DNA of 20,498 nucleotides, from positions 157 to 20,654 of the forward strand of contig DNVQ01000002.1 of the NCBI GenBank assembly GCA_003507475.1, in the 5' to 3' direction. The translations under genes and the position numbers were made by a program. Shown piece by piece: positions 13,879 to 20,498 of the stretch (positions are counted from its first letter, which is position 1; each line of letters starts with the position of its first letter). The notes under the pieces are model-generated. The model ran no database searches, was not told where the DNA came from, and saw nothing but the letters and a program-made list of their open reading frames with translations. This DNA comes from Candidatus Moraniibacteriota bacterium (lineage in GTDB: Bacteria; Patescibacteriota; Minisyncoccia; Moranbacterales; UBA9337).

Positions 13879-15123
13879 ATGAAAATACTGCAACTAAATA
13901 AATTTTATTATAAAAAAGGAGGAAGTGAGAGTCATTTCATTAACCTGGTAAAACTGTTGAGAAAAAATAATCACGAGGTGAATGTTTTTTCGACTGAGAA
14001 TAACAAAAATATCGAAGCGCAAATAGGTGATTGTTTCATTGATGAAATAGAAATGACCTTGGGTAACTTTAAAAATGGCCTTAATCTTTTTTATAATCGC
14101 CAGGCTGTTAAAACATTGGAAAAACTTATTTTAAATAATCGCCCCGACATAGTTCATCTCCACAACATCAGCCACCATTTTTCTCCAGCTATACTCAAGG
14201 TTTTTAAAAAAGCTGGTATCCCAGTTGTAATGACAGTGCATGATTACAAGTTGATTTGTCCTAATTATAAACTATTCAATAGCGGGGGTCTATGCAAAAA
14301 ATGCGTTGGGGGAAATTATTATCAATGCGCCCTAAATAAATGTGTCAAAGATTCTTATTTAGCAAGCGCCGTAATGGCACTGGAAGCTTATTGGACAAAG
14401 TGGAAAAAATATTATAATTTAGTTGATATTTTTATAGCTCCAAGTTATTTTATGCGCAATAAATTAATGGAAGGGGGGATTAGCCCCAAGAAAATAAAAT
14501 ACTTAAATAATTTCCTATGCAAAAGCGTCTCTCAAGTTTATAACTCAAAAGAAGAAAATGCTAAGAAATATATTTTATTTTTTGGTCGATTATCTTTGGA
14601 AAAGGGCATAGATTTTTTGATTAAGACATTTGATAAGATTGATGATAAAGATATTGTTTTAAAAATAGCAGGAGAGGGGCCCGCTGGAGAAACTTTAAAT
14701 AAATTAGTTAAAAAGCTTAAATTAGATGAAAGGGTGGAATTCTTGGGTTATAAATCAGGTCAAGAATTGAAGAAAATAATCGCTCAGTCAGAATTTATAG
14801 TAGTTCCATCGTTATGGTATGAGAACGCCCCTTATACAATTTTAGAAGCTTACTCTTTGAAAAAAGCTGTCTTGGCGGCCGAAATCGGAGGAATAAGCGA
14901 GTTAATCAAAGAAAACGAAACGGGACAAACATTTAGCCCCAGTAATCCTGATGATCTCACGGATAAACTTAACTATTTTTTAAATCATAGCGACAAATAT
15001 AAATTATTTGGAGAACAGGGGGCTTTGTTTTTAAAAAATAACTTCGATGAAGAAAGATATTTAAAAAAATTGTTGGAAATATATAAAAAAGGAATTTCTG
15101 CAAAACTAATGGAGAGATTGTAA
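13879..15123 (+). CDS. GT4-family glycosyltransferase with an internal cysteine cluster
   Basis: The 414-residue protein has the two-domain GT-B layout of retaining glycosyltransferases. The N-terminal domain starts MKILQLNKFYYKKGGSESH, with the glycine loop near the acceptor site, and includes DIVHLHNI and TVHDYKLICPNY. The C-terminal nucleotide-sugar domain starts near residue 231 with ILFFGRLSLEKGID and contains the GT4 E-x7-E motif (Glu315 and Glu323 in YENAPYTILEAY). Five cysteines at 127, 139, 142, 150 and 155 fall in one segment and could bind zinc or form a structural knot; this is seen in a subset of GT4 enzymes. The gene begins six bases after the radical SAM stop, so the two are almost certainly co-transcribed. 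Donor and acceptor sugars cannot be read from sequence. Cytoplasmic or membrane-associated action in glycan assembly is inferred. Confidence 0.93.
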   Translation: MKILQLNKFYYKKGGSESHFINLVKLLRKNNHEVNVFSTENNKNIEAQIGDCFIDEIEMTLGNFKNGLNLFYNRQAVKTLEKLILNNRPDIVHLHNISHHFSPAILKVFKKAGIPVVMTVHDYKLICPNYKLFNSGGLCKKCVGGNYYQCALNKCVKDSYLASAVMALEAYWTKWKKYYNLVDIFIAPSYFMRNKLMEGGISPKKIKYLNNFLCKSVSQVYNSKEENAKKYILFFGRLSLEKGIDFLIKTFDKIDDKDIVLKIAGEGPAGETLNKLVKKLKLDERVEFLGYKSGQELKKIIAQSEFIVVPSLWYENAPYTILEAYSLKKAVLAAEIGGISELIKENETGQTFSPSNPDDLTDKLNYFLNHSDKYKLFGEQGALFLKNNFDEERYLKKLLEIYKKGISAKLMERL

Positions 15124-15129
15124 AATTAG

Positions 15130-15158
15130 TTGACAATTGGGGGTTTTTCGATTAAGAT
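15130..15158 (+). promoter_or_regulatory. Sigma70-type promoter for the beta-helix protein gene
   Basis: TTGACA (15130-15135) is followed after exactly 17 bases by TAAGAT (15153-15158), four of six consensus -10 bases including the key TA and T. It starts seven bases after the upstream stop codon and about 40 bases upstream of the ATG at 15199. Same -35 and spacing as the promoters at 6927 and 12833. Confidence 0.65.
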
Positions 15159-15198
15159 AATAAGTCATTTAAGTAAGTAATAAATTATAAAAAATAGT

Positions 15199-16137
15199 AT
15201 GAAAATCACAAGGAAAGCAGAGGTGGCAGGAATTATTTTGTTATTAGCAATTTTTGTTTTGCCGATAATATCTTTCGCAAGTAGCACAAAAGAAATATTT
15301 GTAGATGATAGCGCCAGCGGAACCCAAGATGGATCATATAATCATCCCTATAAAACAATAAAAAAAGCGATAGAAAAAGCTGACGGGAAAACTAAGATCA
15401 TAGTTAAAAGGGGAGTTTATATTGAAAATATTACTGTTTCTGATAACATAAAGATAAGCGGGAAGGATAAAAAGAAGACAATTATTAAAGCCGAGGACAA
15501 ATCACTTCCTACTGTTACTTTGGAAAACAAAACAGAGTTAACAGATCTTACTATTGAAGGTGGAAAAAGCGGAGTTTTGGTTAAGGATAAAGGGAAGGGT
15601 GAGGTGACCATATCTGATTGTTTAATAAGAGATGCGAAAAGTGATGGTATCAAGATTGAAAATGGAGATAAATCTTCGGATAGGAAAATCAATATCATAA
15701 ATAATGATATTTACGAAAATGGTAAAAGTGGGATTTATTCTGAAAGAAGAAGATTAGTTATTATAGATAATAACATATTTGACAATGAATTGGATGGAAT
15801 AGATATGGAGCAGTCAGTAAAAGCTTTCATAAAGGACAATGAAATAAACCAAAACGACGGAGTGGGTATTAAGCTTAGATCTGATAAATCTGATGTCACA
15901 ATTGAAAAAAATACTTTTTATAAAAATGAGAAAAGTGGAATAGAGGTGAGATACGACGGAAAAGCTGGGTGGGTTAATATTAAGAAAAACAGTGTTACAA
16001 AAAATGAAGGATTTGCAATAGTAAAAATATTTAAAAATTCTTCTGATAATTCTTATTTTACAGGCTTAACAATTGAAAATAATAACAGCTTCTCCGAAAA
16101 TAAAAAGGGCATGATTTCTAATCCAATAAGAAATTGA
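15199..16137 (+). CDS. Secreted right-handed parallel beta-helix protein
   Basis: The 312-residue protein has a signal peptide (about 1-28, ending near SFASSTKE). The mature part starts with IFVDDSASGTQDGSYNHPYKTIKKAIEKA, the entry motif of many DUF1565/NosD-type and pectate-lyase-like beta-helix proteins. From about residue 60 it is a series of short strand-turn units of roughly 22-25 residues, with recurring NxI/NxF ladders and GI turns, for example KSDGIKIENG, KSGIYSE, LDGIDMEQ, DGVGIKLRS, KSGIEVRY. Such folds bind or cleave polysaccharides, or act as surface structural proteins. No catalytic set can be assigned. It has its own promoter and lies between two glycosyltransferase genes, consistent with acting on the exported glycan. 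No ribosome-binding site is clear. Confidence 0.88.
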   Translation: MKITRKAEVAGIILLLAIFVLPIISFASSTKEIFVDDSASGTQDGSYNHPYKTIKKAIEKADGKTKIIVKRGVYIENITVSDNIKISGKDKKKTIIKAEDKSLPTVTLENKTELTDLTIEGGKSGVLVKDKGKGEVTISDCLIRDAKSDGIKIENGDKSSDRKINIINNDIYENGKSGIYSERRRLVIIDNNIFDNELDGIDMEQSVKAFIKDNEINQNDGVGIKLRSDKSDVTIEKNTFYKNEKSGIEVRYDGKAGWVNIKKNSVTKNEGFAIVKIFKNSSDNSYFTGLTIENNNSFSENKKGMISNPIRN

Positions 16138-16171
16138 TAACCAAAAAGATTAATTCAATTATCTTAAATTT

Positions 16172-17341
16172 ATGAAAATAGCTTTCATAGGACAAAAAGG
16201 CATACCAGCCAAGTTTGGGGGGGTTGAAAGACATGTTGAAGAATTGGCCAGTGAAATGGCCAAAAACGGACATGAGGTTTTTGTCTATGTGAGAAATAAT
16301 TATACCGATAAAAAACTTAAAGAATACAAGGGCGTTAAGCTCATTCATCTTCCTAGTATTTCAACTAAAAATTTAGATGCTATTAGCCATACTTTCTTGT
16401 CTTCAGTGCATGCTTTATTTAGAGATTATGATGTGATTCATTATCAGGCTATCGGTCCTTCTGTCTTGAGTTGGATAATAAAATTCTTCAAAAGAAAAAC
16501 TTTACTAATTGCCACTTTTCATTGCCAAGATTATTACCATAAAAAATGGGGATGGTTTGCAAAAACGGTTTTGAAAATGGGTGAATGGGTAACCTGTAAT
16601 ATTCCTGATAAAACGATAACGGTCAGCAAGTCTCTAACTGATTACGTGAAAGATAAATATAATATTGAGCCAGAAAATATATTTAACGGCACTAGGATAA
16701 AAACAAATTTTGATTTTAAATTTCTCCAAAAATGGAATTTAAAAAAAGATAACTACGCTGTTTTTGTCGGAAGATTAATCAGACACAAGGGTGTGCACCA
16801 TCTAATAGGGGCTTTTAAGAAATTACAAAAAGAATCAAAGGTTCCAGAAGGATTTAAATTGGTTATTGTAGGAGATGGATTTTATACAGATGATTATGTG
16901 AATGAATTAAAAAATTTAGTTGGCAATAATCAAAATATAATCTTTACAGGCAGTCTCAGTGGAAGCGAATTGCGGGGGGTTTTTGCTGGAGCGCATCTCT
17001 TCGTTCATCCCTCGGAATCAGAGGGATTATCAATTGCCCTTTTGGAAGCGATGGGTTACGGCGTTCCGATTTTAATGAGTGATATAAAAGAAAATTTGGA
17101 CGTGGCCGAGGGAGTGGCGGAAACATTTAAAACCAACAGTACTCAAGATCTGAAAGATAAGTTGGATGAAATAATAAATGGAAATATCGATTTATCGTTA
17201 AATGTTCAAGAAGCCAAAAAATTGGTAGAAAATAAATACAACTGGGAAAGTATCAGTGAAAAAACAATTTCTTTATATATCAGGCTCTTGTGCGAAAAGA
17301 AAATCAACTTGGCTCAGTGCGACTTTGAGACTAAGAAATAA
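16172..17341 (+). CDS. GT4-family glycosyltransferase (rhamnosyltransferase-like N terminus)
   Basis: The 389-residue protein begins MKIAFIGQKGIPAKFGGVER, a start typical of GT4 enzymes often annotated DUF1972/rhamnosyltransferase. The C-terminal domain starts near residue 196 (AVFVGRLIRHKGVHHLIGAF), continues with LVIVGDGFYTDDY, and carries the E-x7-E motif (Glu284 and Glu292 in ESEGLSIALLEAMGYG). The gene lies 34 bases after the beta-helix gene on the same strand and ends at an intrinsic terminator starting four bases after the stop, so it closes the polysaccharide unit. The sugar transferred is not known; rhamnose is only a hint from the N-terminal motif. The protein is soluble by sequence and would act at the cytoplasmic face of the membrane. 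Confidence 0.93.
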   Translation: MKIAFIGQKGIPAKFGGVERHVEELASEMAKNGHEVFVYVRNNYTDKKLKEYKGVKLIHLPSISTKNLDAISHTFLSSVHALFRDYDVIHYQAIGPSVLSWIIKFFKRKTLLIATFHCQDYYHKKWGWFAKTVLKMGEWVTCNIPDKTITVSKSLTDYVKDKYNIEPENIFNGTRIKTNFDFKFLQKWNLKKDNYAVFVGRLIRHKGVHHLIGAFKKLQKESKVPEGFKLVIVGDGFYTDDYVNELKNLVGNNQNIIFTGSLSGSELRGVFAGAHLFVHPSESEGLSIALLEAMGYGVPILMSDIKENLDVAEGVAETFKTNSTQDLKDKLDEIINGNIDLSLNVQEAKKLVENKYNWESISEKTISLYIRLLCEKKINLAQCDFETKK

Positions 17342-17344
17342 AGG

Positions 17345-17374
17345 CTAACTCTAAAAAGAGTTAGTTTTTATTTT
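17345..17374 (+). terminator. Intrinsic terminator closing the polysaccharide unit
   Basis: CTAACTCT (17345-17352) pairs with AGAGTTAG (17357-17364) around AAAA and is followed by TTTTTATTTT. The stem is short and AT-rich, but the T tract is strong and the position just after the stop codon is right. Confidence 0.85.
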
Positions 17375-17437
17375 CAAAAAATAGAATCGTTTGCTAGAAT
17401 AGGAATTGAAGCTTGCTTATTTTTAATACTTTGAAAA

Positions 17438-17941
17438 ATGTTTGCACTTGAAGATTTGTTTGTAAAATTCGGCTTACCGGATATCTTGGCTAAAGATATA
17501 TCTTTTTTAATATTCTTTTTTGTAATAAGTATTGCTTTTGGGATGGTGGTGGGTCGCTTTAGATTGATTAATGTTTTGATTAATGTTTATATTGCCATTG
17601 CAATTCTAACGGTGATGCCCAAAGAAGTTTTTACTCCTCATTCTATTGTGGCGTTATTATTTTTTGTGGTAGCTGTAATAGTTTTAACCATGGTGGATAG
17701 CCATTTGTTTGATATTCATATTTCTGGATCGGGAGGAAGTTTTTTTTGGAGGTTATTTGTAATGAGCTTTTTTGAGGCCGGTCTTATTTTTAGCGTTTTG
17801 ATATCTTTTTGGAATGAGGATACATTGCTTCAATTTATATCTTCTGATATTTATAATCTTTTTGTTTCGCAATACGCTAGAATTTTTTGGATGATGGCTC
17901 CGCTGTTTATTTTGTTTTTTATTAATAAGAAGGAAAAGTGA
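17438..17941 (+). CDS. Five-TM membrane protein, function unknown
   Basis: The 167-residue protein is almost entirely membrane-embedded. Hydrophobic segments lie at about 18-39, 43-60, 68-86, 103-124 and 146-163, with a short basic tail (NKKEK). A Gly/Ser turn (ISGSGGS, about 95-101) precedes the fourth helix. I recognise no family; the size and topology recall CvpA-like proteins, but no motif supports that. It follows a terminator and precedes the repeat-rich secY leader, so it seems to stand alone. No ribosome-binding site is obvious. The stop is TGA. It could be read as a hypothetical integral membrane protein; coding status is supported by consistent hydrophobic periodicity and fit between flanking signals. 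Confidence 0.75.
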   Translation: MFALEDLFVKFGLPDILAKDISFLIFFFVISIAFGMVVGRFRLINVLINVYIAIAILTVMPKEVFTPHSIVALLFFVVAVIVLTMVDSHLFDIHISGSGGSFFWRLFVMSFFEAGLIFSVLISFWNEDTLLQFISSDIYNLFVSQYARIFWMMAPLFILFFINKKEK

Positions 17942-17976
17942 GATAGTTTATAAAGTTTGTAAAGTTTTTAAGGTCT

Positions 17977-18008
17977 GTAAAGTAGAGACGCATTGCAATG
18001 TACTTTAC
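17977..18008. repeat. Imperfect palindrome with a degenerate GTAGAGACGC end
   Basis: Outer arms GTAAAGTA (17977-17984) and TACTTTAC (18001-18008) enclose GAGACG and a perfect 10-base palindrome CATTGCAATG (17991-18000). The sequence from 17982, GTAGAGACGCATTG, shares its first ten bases with both ends of the element at 586-692. Only one side has this end, so it looks decayed. Confidence 0.55.
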
Positions 18009-18033
18009 TGTGGAATGGGAATTTGAAAATAAG

Positions 18034-18148
18034 AGTCATCAGTCAAAAGTCATTGGGTCATTTTGTGAAAGATTAACTTAGTCGATATTTTAATAAGGTG
18101 CGCTGATTTGTTTTATTTTGATGACTGATTGCGGATGACTGATGACTT
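18034..18148. repeat. GTCATCAGTCA inverted-repeat element (copy 2)
   Basis: The left arm (18034-18060) reads AGTCATCAGTCAAAAGTCAT then TGGGTCA. The right arm (18120-18148) carries the complementary words GATGACTGATTGCGGATGAC and TGATGACTTT. The middle of about 60 bases is unrelated to copy 1 at 3316-3395. The arms, not the interior, are the conserved part. Confidence 0.7.
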
Positions 18149-18290
18149 TGTAGGTTCGCTCTTGAAAAAGTTGAAGTTTGGGGTTATTATGGGTTTATTA
18201 CTCTTATCGTGCAATAGAGAATATGGTTTAAATTTAAGTTTGTTAAATAATTAAATCTGTCGCATTAGCTGGCGGAGAGAGGAAAAATAT

Positions 18291-19562
18291 ATGTTTAAAA
18301 AAATAGCAAGAATATTTAAAATTAAGGAATTGAGAGGGAAAATTTTGTTTATAATCTCTTTGCTGGTAGTTTACAGATTGGTAGCCAACATTCCTTTGCC
18401 GGGAGTTGACTTGAGTCAGTTAAAAACTTTTTTTGAGAGCAATCAATTATTTGGAATGCTAAATGCTTTTTCGGGAGGCGGAATGTCCAATATTTCCATC
18501 GTGCTTTTGGGAGTGGGTCCTTACATTACTGCTTCGATTATTATGCAACTTATGACCATGATTTTTCCTAAGTTAGAAAAATTACAAAAAGAAGAAGGGG
18601 AAGCGGGCAGGCAAAAATTTAATATGTGGACTCGTTGGCTGACAGTTCCTTTGGCGATAATTCAGACTTTTGCCATGATAAATTTATTAAAAAGTCAAAA
18701 CGTGATTGGTGAATTATCCACTCCTGAAATGGTTAATATTCTAGTGGTGGCCACAGCGGGTACAATATTTTTAATGTGGCTAGGCGAGCTCATCACGGAA
18801 AAGGGAATTGGAAATGGAGTTTCTGTCATAATTTTTGCCGGAATCGTAGCTGGATTGCCTGGATCTATTTCAAAGATTGCTGCTACCTTTGAATCCACTG
18901 ATTTATTTGGGTATGTTTTGTTTGTCTTGGTGGGATTATTTACTATTTTTGGAGTAGTTTTGGTTAACGAGGGTCAAAGAAATATTCCAATTTCTTATGC
19001 CAAAAGAATCAGAGGTAATAAAACTTTCGGGGGAACTTCTACTCATCTTCCGCTTCGAGTAAATCAAGCTGGAGTGATTCCGATAATTTTTGCGATTTCT
19101 ATCATGCTTTTTCCTGGTTTGATTGCTAACTTTTTTGTTAATTCAGATAAGGAAACAGTGGCTCAGGTGGCTAGATTTGTTAGTCAGTTGTTTCAAAACC
19201 AATGGTTTTACGGAAGCGCTTATTTTATAATGGTAGTTTTGTTTACTTATTTCTATACGGCTGTCGTTTTTGATCCAAATAAAATTTCCGATAATTTACA
19301 AAAACAAGGCGGATATGTGCCGGGCGTCAGACCAGGTAACGCAACCGCTGAATTTTTGAGTTTTGTAATCAATCGAATTACTCTTTCTGGTTCAATTTTT
19401 TTGGGTGCTATTGCGGTTTTACCTTTGATTATCCAAGGCTTTACCGGGATTAGCGCGCTGACAGTGGGCGGCACCAGTATCTTGATTGCTGTGTCGGTGG
19501 TAATTGAAATGGTCAAGCAAATTGAAGGTCAAATGGTGATGCGGGATTATGAGGGATTTTAA
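18291..19562 (+). CDS. secY: Preprotein translocase subunit SecY
   Basis: SecY forms the membrane channel of the Sec export pathway together with SecE (and SecG). The 423-residue protein has the usual length and ten membrane helices. Family landmarks are present in order: LVVYRLVANIPLPGVDL near the first helix, GVGPYITASIIMQLM (about 74-88) in the second helix, GELITEKGIGNGVSVIIFAG in the fourth-to-fifth region, RNIPISYAKRIRG and LPLRVNQAGVIPIIFA in the middle, and GGYVPGVRPGNAT in the cytoplasmic loop that contacts SecA and ribosomes. The protein would export all signal-peptide proteins encoded in this window. A ribosome-binding site (GGAGAGAGG) precedes the ATG. The gene is not preceded by ribosomal protein genes, unlike the usual spc operon, and adk does not follow; map is next after 109 bases. 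Confidence 0.98.
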   Translation: MFKKIARIFKIKELRGKILFIISLLVVYRLVANIPLPGVDLSQLKTFFESNQLFGMLNAFSGGGMSNISIVLLGVGPYITASIIMQLMTMIFPKLEKLQKEEGEAGRQKFNMWTRWLTVPLAIIQTFAMINLLKSQNVIGELSTPEMVNILVVATAGTIFLMWLGELITEKGIGNGVSVIIFAGIVAGLPGSISKIAATFESTDLFGYVLFVLVGLFTIFGVVLVNEGQRNIPISYAKRIRGNKTFGGTSTHLPLRVNQAGVIPIIFAISIMLFPGLIANFFVNSDKETVAQVARFVSQLFQNQWFYGSAYFIMVVLFTYFYTAVVFDPNKISDNLQKQGGYVPGVRPGNATAEFLSFVINRITLSGSIFLGAIAVLPLIIQGFTGISALTVGGTSILIAVSVVIEMVKQIEGQMVMRDYEGF

Positions 19563-19589
19563 GCGTAGTTCATTAGGATTTTAGTCAGT

Positions 19590-19643
19590 AGCTTTTTAGC
19601 TAAAAAAATGTGAATATAATATATGGTATTGGGCTAAAAAGCT
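19590..19643. repeat. AGCTTTTTAGC inverted repeat between secY and map, enclosing a TATAAT
   Basis: AGCTTTTTAGC (19590-19600) is complementary to GCTAAAAAGCT (19633-19643), with 32 bases between. The first arm extends to AGCTTTTTAGCT, which also occurs at 11386-11397. A perfect TATAAT lies in the loop (19615-19620), but the region 16-18 bases upstream is only CTTTTT, a poor -35. It may be a hairpin between two genes of one operon or carry a weak promoter for map. Confidence 0.5.
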
Positions 19644-19671
19644 AATTTCTACAACCTAAAAAACTAATGGT

Positions 19672-20439
19672 ATGATTATTATTAAAACTGAAAAAGAAAT
19701 AGTGGCAATGAGAGAAGGCGGGAAACTGTTGGCTTTTATTATGAATGAATTGGAGAGAAAAATTCTGCCTGGGGTTAGCACTTATGAAATTGATAAAATT
19801 GCGGAGAAATTAATTCTTCAAGCAGAAGGGATTCCATCTTTTAAGGGATATGGCGACAAGCGAAGGCCTTTCCCAGCCACGATTTGCGCTTCAATTAACA
19901 ATGAAATAGTCCATGGTATTCCAAAAAAAGAAGTCATCCTAAGAGAGGGTGATGTTTTTAAAATTGATATTGGGATGAAGTACAAAGGGATGCACACGGA
20001 TATGGCCAGGACTTTTGCAGTGGGAAAAATTGATTCCCAAAAACAGGCGTTAATCGATACGGTGAGGGGCTCGTTTTATGAGGGTGTGTCAACTTTAAGA
20101 GCGGGAAAGAAATTGAATCGTTATTGCAAAGCGGTTCAGAAATATGTGGAGAAAAAAGGTTTTTCGGTGGTGCGTAATTTGGTGGGGCATGGAATCGGAA
20201 AGAAATTACACGAATATCCCCAAGTTCCTAATTATTATGAAAGAGGAGTTTGCAAATTTAAATTGGAACCGGGCATGACTTTCGCGCTTGAGCCGATGAT
20301 AAATGTCGGTGAGTATGAAACCAGATTGGGCAAAGATGGTTGGGTTTTTGAAACTCGCGATGGATCACTCAGTGCACACTGGGAAAATACGATCTTGATT
20401 ACAAAAGAAGGCGTGGAGATTTTGACAGAGACAGAATAA
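19672..20439 (+). CDS. map: Methionine aminopeptidase, type I
   Basis: This cytoplasmic metalloenzyme removes the initiator methionine from new proteins. The 255-residue protein has the standard type I length and pita-bread fold signature. Metal ligands are all visible: Asp99 in KIDIG, Asp110 in HTDMA, His173 in VGHGIG, Glu207 in ALEPM and Glu238 in HWENT. His81 in VHGIP and His180 in KLHEYP match the conserved catalytic histidines. There is no N-terminal zinc-finger or SH3-like extension. It follows secY on the same strand, a pairing that in many bacteria includes adk between the two; here only a hairpin lies in between. No clear ribosome-binding site is seen before the ATG. The assignment is secure. 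Confidence 0.98.
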   Translation: MIIIKTEKEIVAMREGGKLLAFIMNELERKILPGVSTYEIDKIAEKLILQAEGIPSFKGYGDKRRPFPATICASINNEIVHGIPKKEVILREGDVFKIDIGMKYKGMHTDMARTFAVGKIDSQKQALIDTVRGSFYEGVSTLRAGKKLNRYCKAVQKYVEKKGFSVVRNLVGHGIGKKLHEYPQVPNYYERGVCKFKLEPGMTFALEPMINVGEYETRLGKDGWVFETRDGSLSAHWENTILITKEGVEILTETE

Positions 20440-20498
20440 ACAGTTTTTAGTTTGTAGTTTTTAGGTTGCAGATTATTTTTAGGGGCTAAGTCCCCAAT
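20440..20498. other. Start of the intergenic region after map, with a small hairpin
   Basis: The last 59 bases contain AGTTTTTAGTTTGTAGTTTT words similar in style to other intergenic repeats here, and a small hairpin with GGGG (20482-20485) and CCCC (20492-20495) arms. The window ends before any following gene can be recognised. Confidence 0.4.

Larger units (their letters stand above)
17942..18290. other. 349-base repeat-filled leader region upstream of secY
   Basis: No convincing gene is seen. It starts with reiterated TATAAAGTTTGTAAAGTTTT words (17949-17984), then an imperfect palindrome, then the second GTCATCAGTCA inverted-repeat element, then about 140 AT-rich bases. A 21-codon open frame at 18189-18254 is noted but not called. 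Just before secY the sequence GGAGAGAGG (18274-18282) gives a plausible ribosome-binding site eight bases from the ATG. No promoter with both good boxes was recognised. Confidence 0.6.

Noticed and set aside
18189..18254. 21-codon open frame ending 36 bases before secY (starts MGLLLLSC)
   Set aside because: Could be a leader peptide, but the length is within chance, it has no good ribosome-binding site, and no attenuator-like hairpin follows.
17942..18290. tRNA or other structured RNA gene before secY
   Set aside because: The hairpins there are explained by repeat arms; no cloverleaf, anticodon arm or known RNA motif was found.

Overview
The window looks like part of a chromosome from an uncultured, AT-rich bacterium. 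It most resembles a member of the candidate phyla radiation (Patescibacteria/Parcubacteria-like). This is inference from three things: most genes have no clear Shine-Dalgarno site, secY is followed directly by map outside a ribosomal-protein operon, and a surface-polysaccharide locus sits among small membrane proteins. TGA serves as an ordinary stop (for example at 8828-8830, 16135-16137 and 17939-17941), so the recoded UGA of Gracilibacteria/Absconditabacteria does not apply. No tRNA, rRNA, CRISPR array, transposase or integrase was seen.

Layout. 1-324 is the C-terminal end of a polytopic membrane protein (MFS-like). 325-756 is non-coding, with two hairpins that share an arm sequence and a 107-bp palindrome-bounded element. 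757-3193 (minus strand) carries peptidyl-tRNA hydrolase and a LytR-CpsA-Psr (LCP) cell-wall ligase. 3468-6309 (plus) carries an EamA-type transporter and an unusual membrane-anchored glycosidase/C39-peptidase-like fusion. 6606-7666 carries a small Cys-rich two-TM protein and a Wzz-like chain-length protein behind a good sigma70-type promoter.

7829-11384 is a three-gene secreted-protein island: a lipoprotein, a LysM protein with a possible beta-barrel-like C-terminal half, and a small secreted protein. It differs from its surroundings in base composition and has a strong ribosome-binding site before every gene. It is the best candidate here for an undescribed envelope system or a recent acquisition. 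11475-17341 is a polysaccharide locus: an O-antigen ligase/polymerase-like protein (minus), then, divergently, a radical SAM protein, a GT4 glycosyltransferase, a secreted beta-helix protein and a second GT4 glycosyltransferase. 17438-20439 carries a five-TM protein of unknown function, secY and map.

How the genes may work together (inference): the Wzz-like protein, the O-antigen-ligase-like protein, the two glycosyltransferases and the LCP ligase would suffice to build, size and attach a surface glycan. The fusion hydrolase, LysM protein and beta-helix protein would act on or in the envelope. Gaps between genes are rich in short word-reiterated inverted repeats. At least three families recur within the window, each time in non-coding DNA or at a gene's extreme end.
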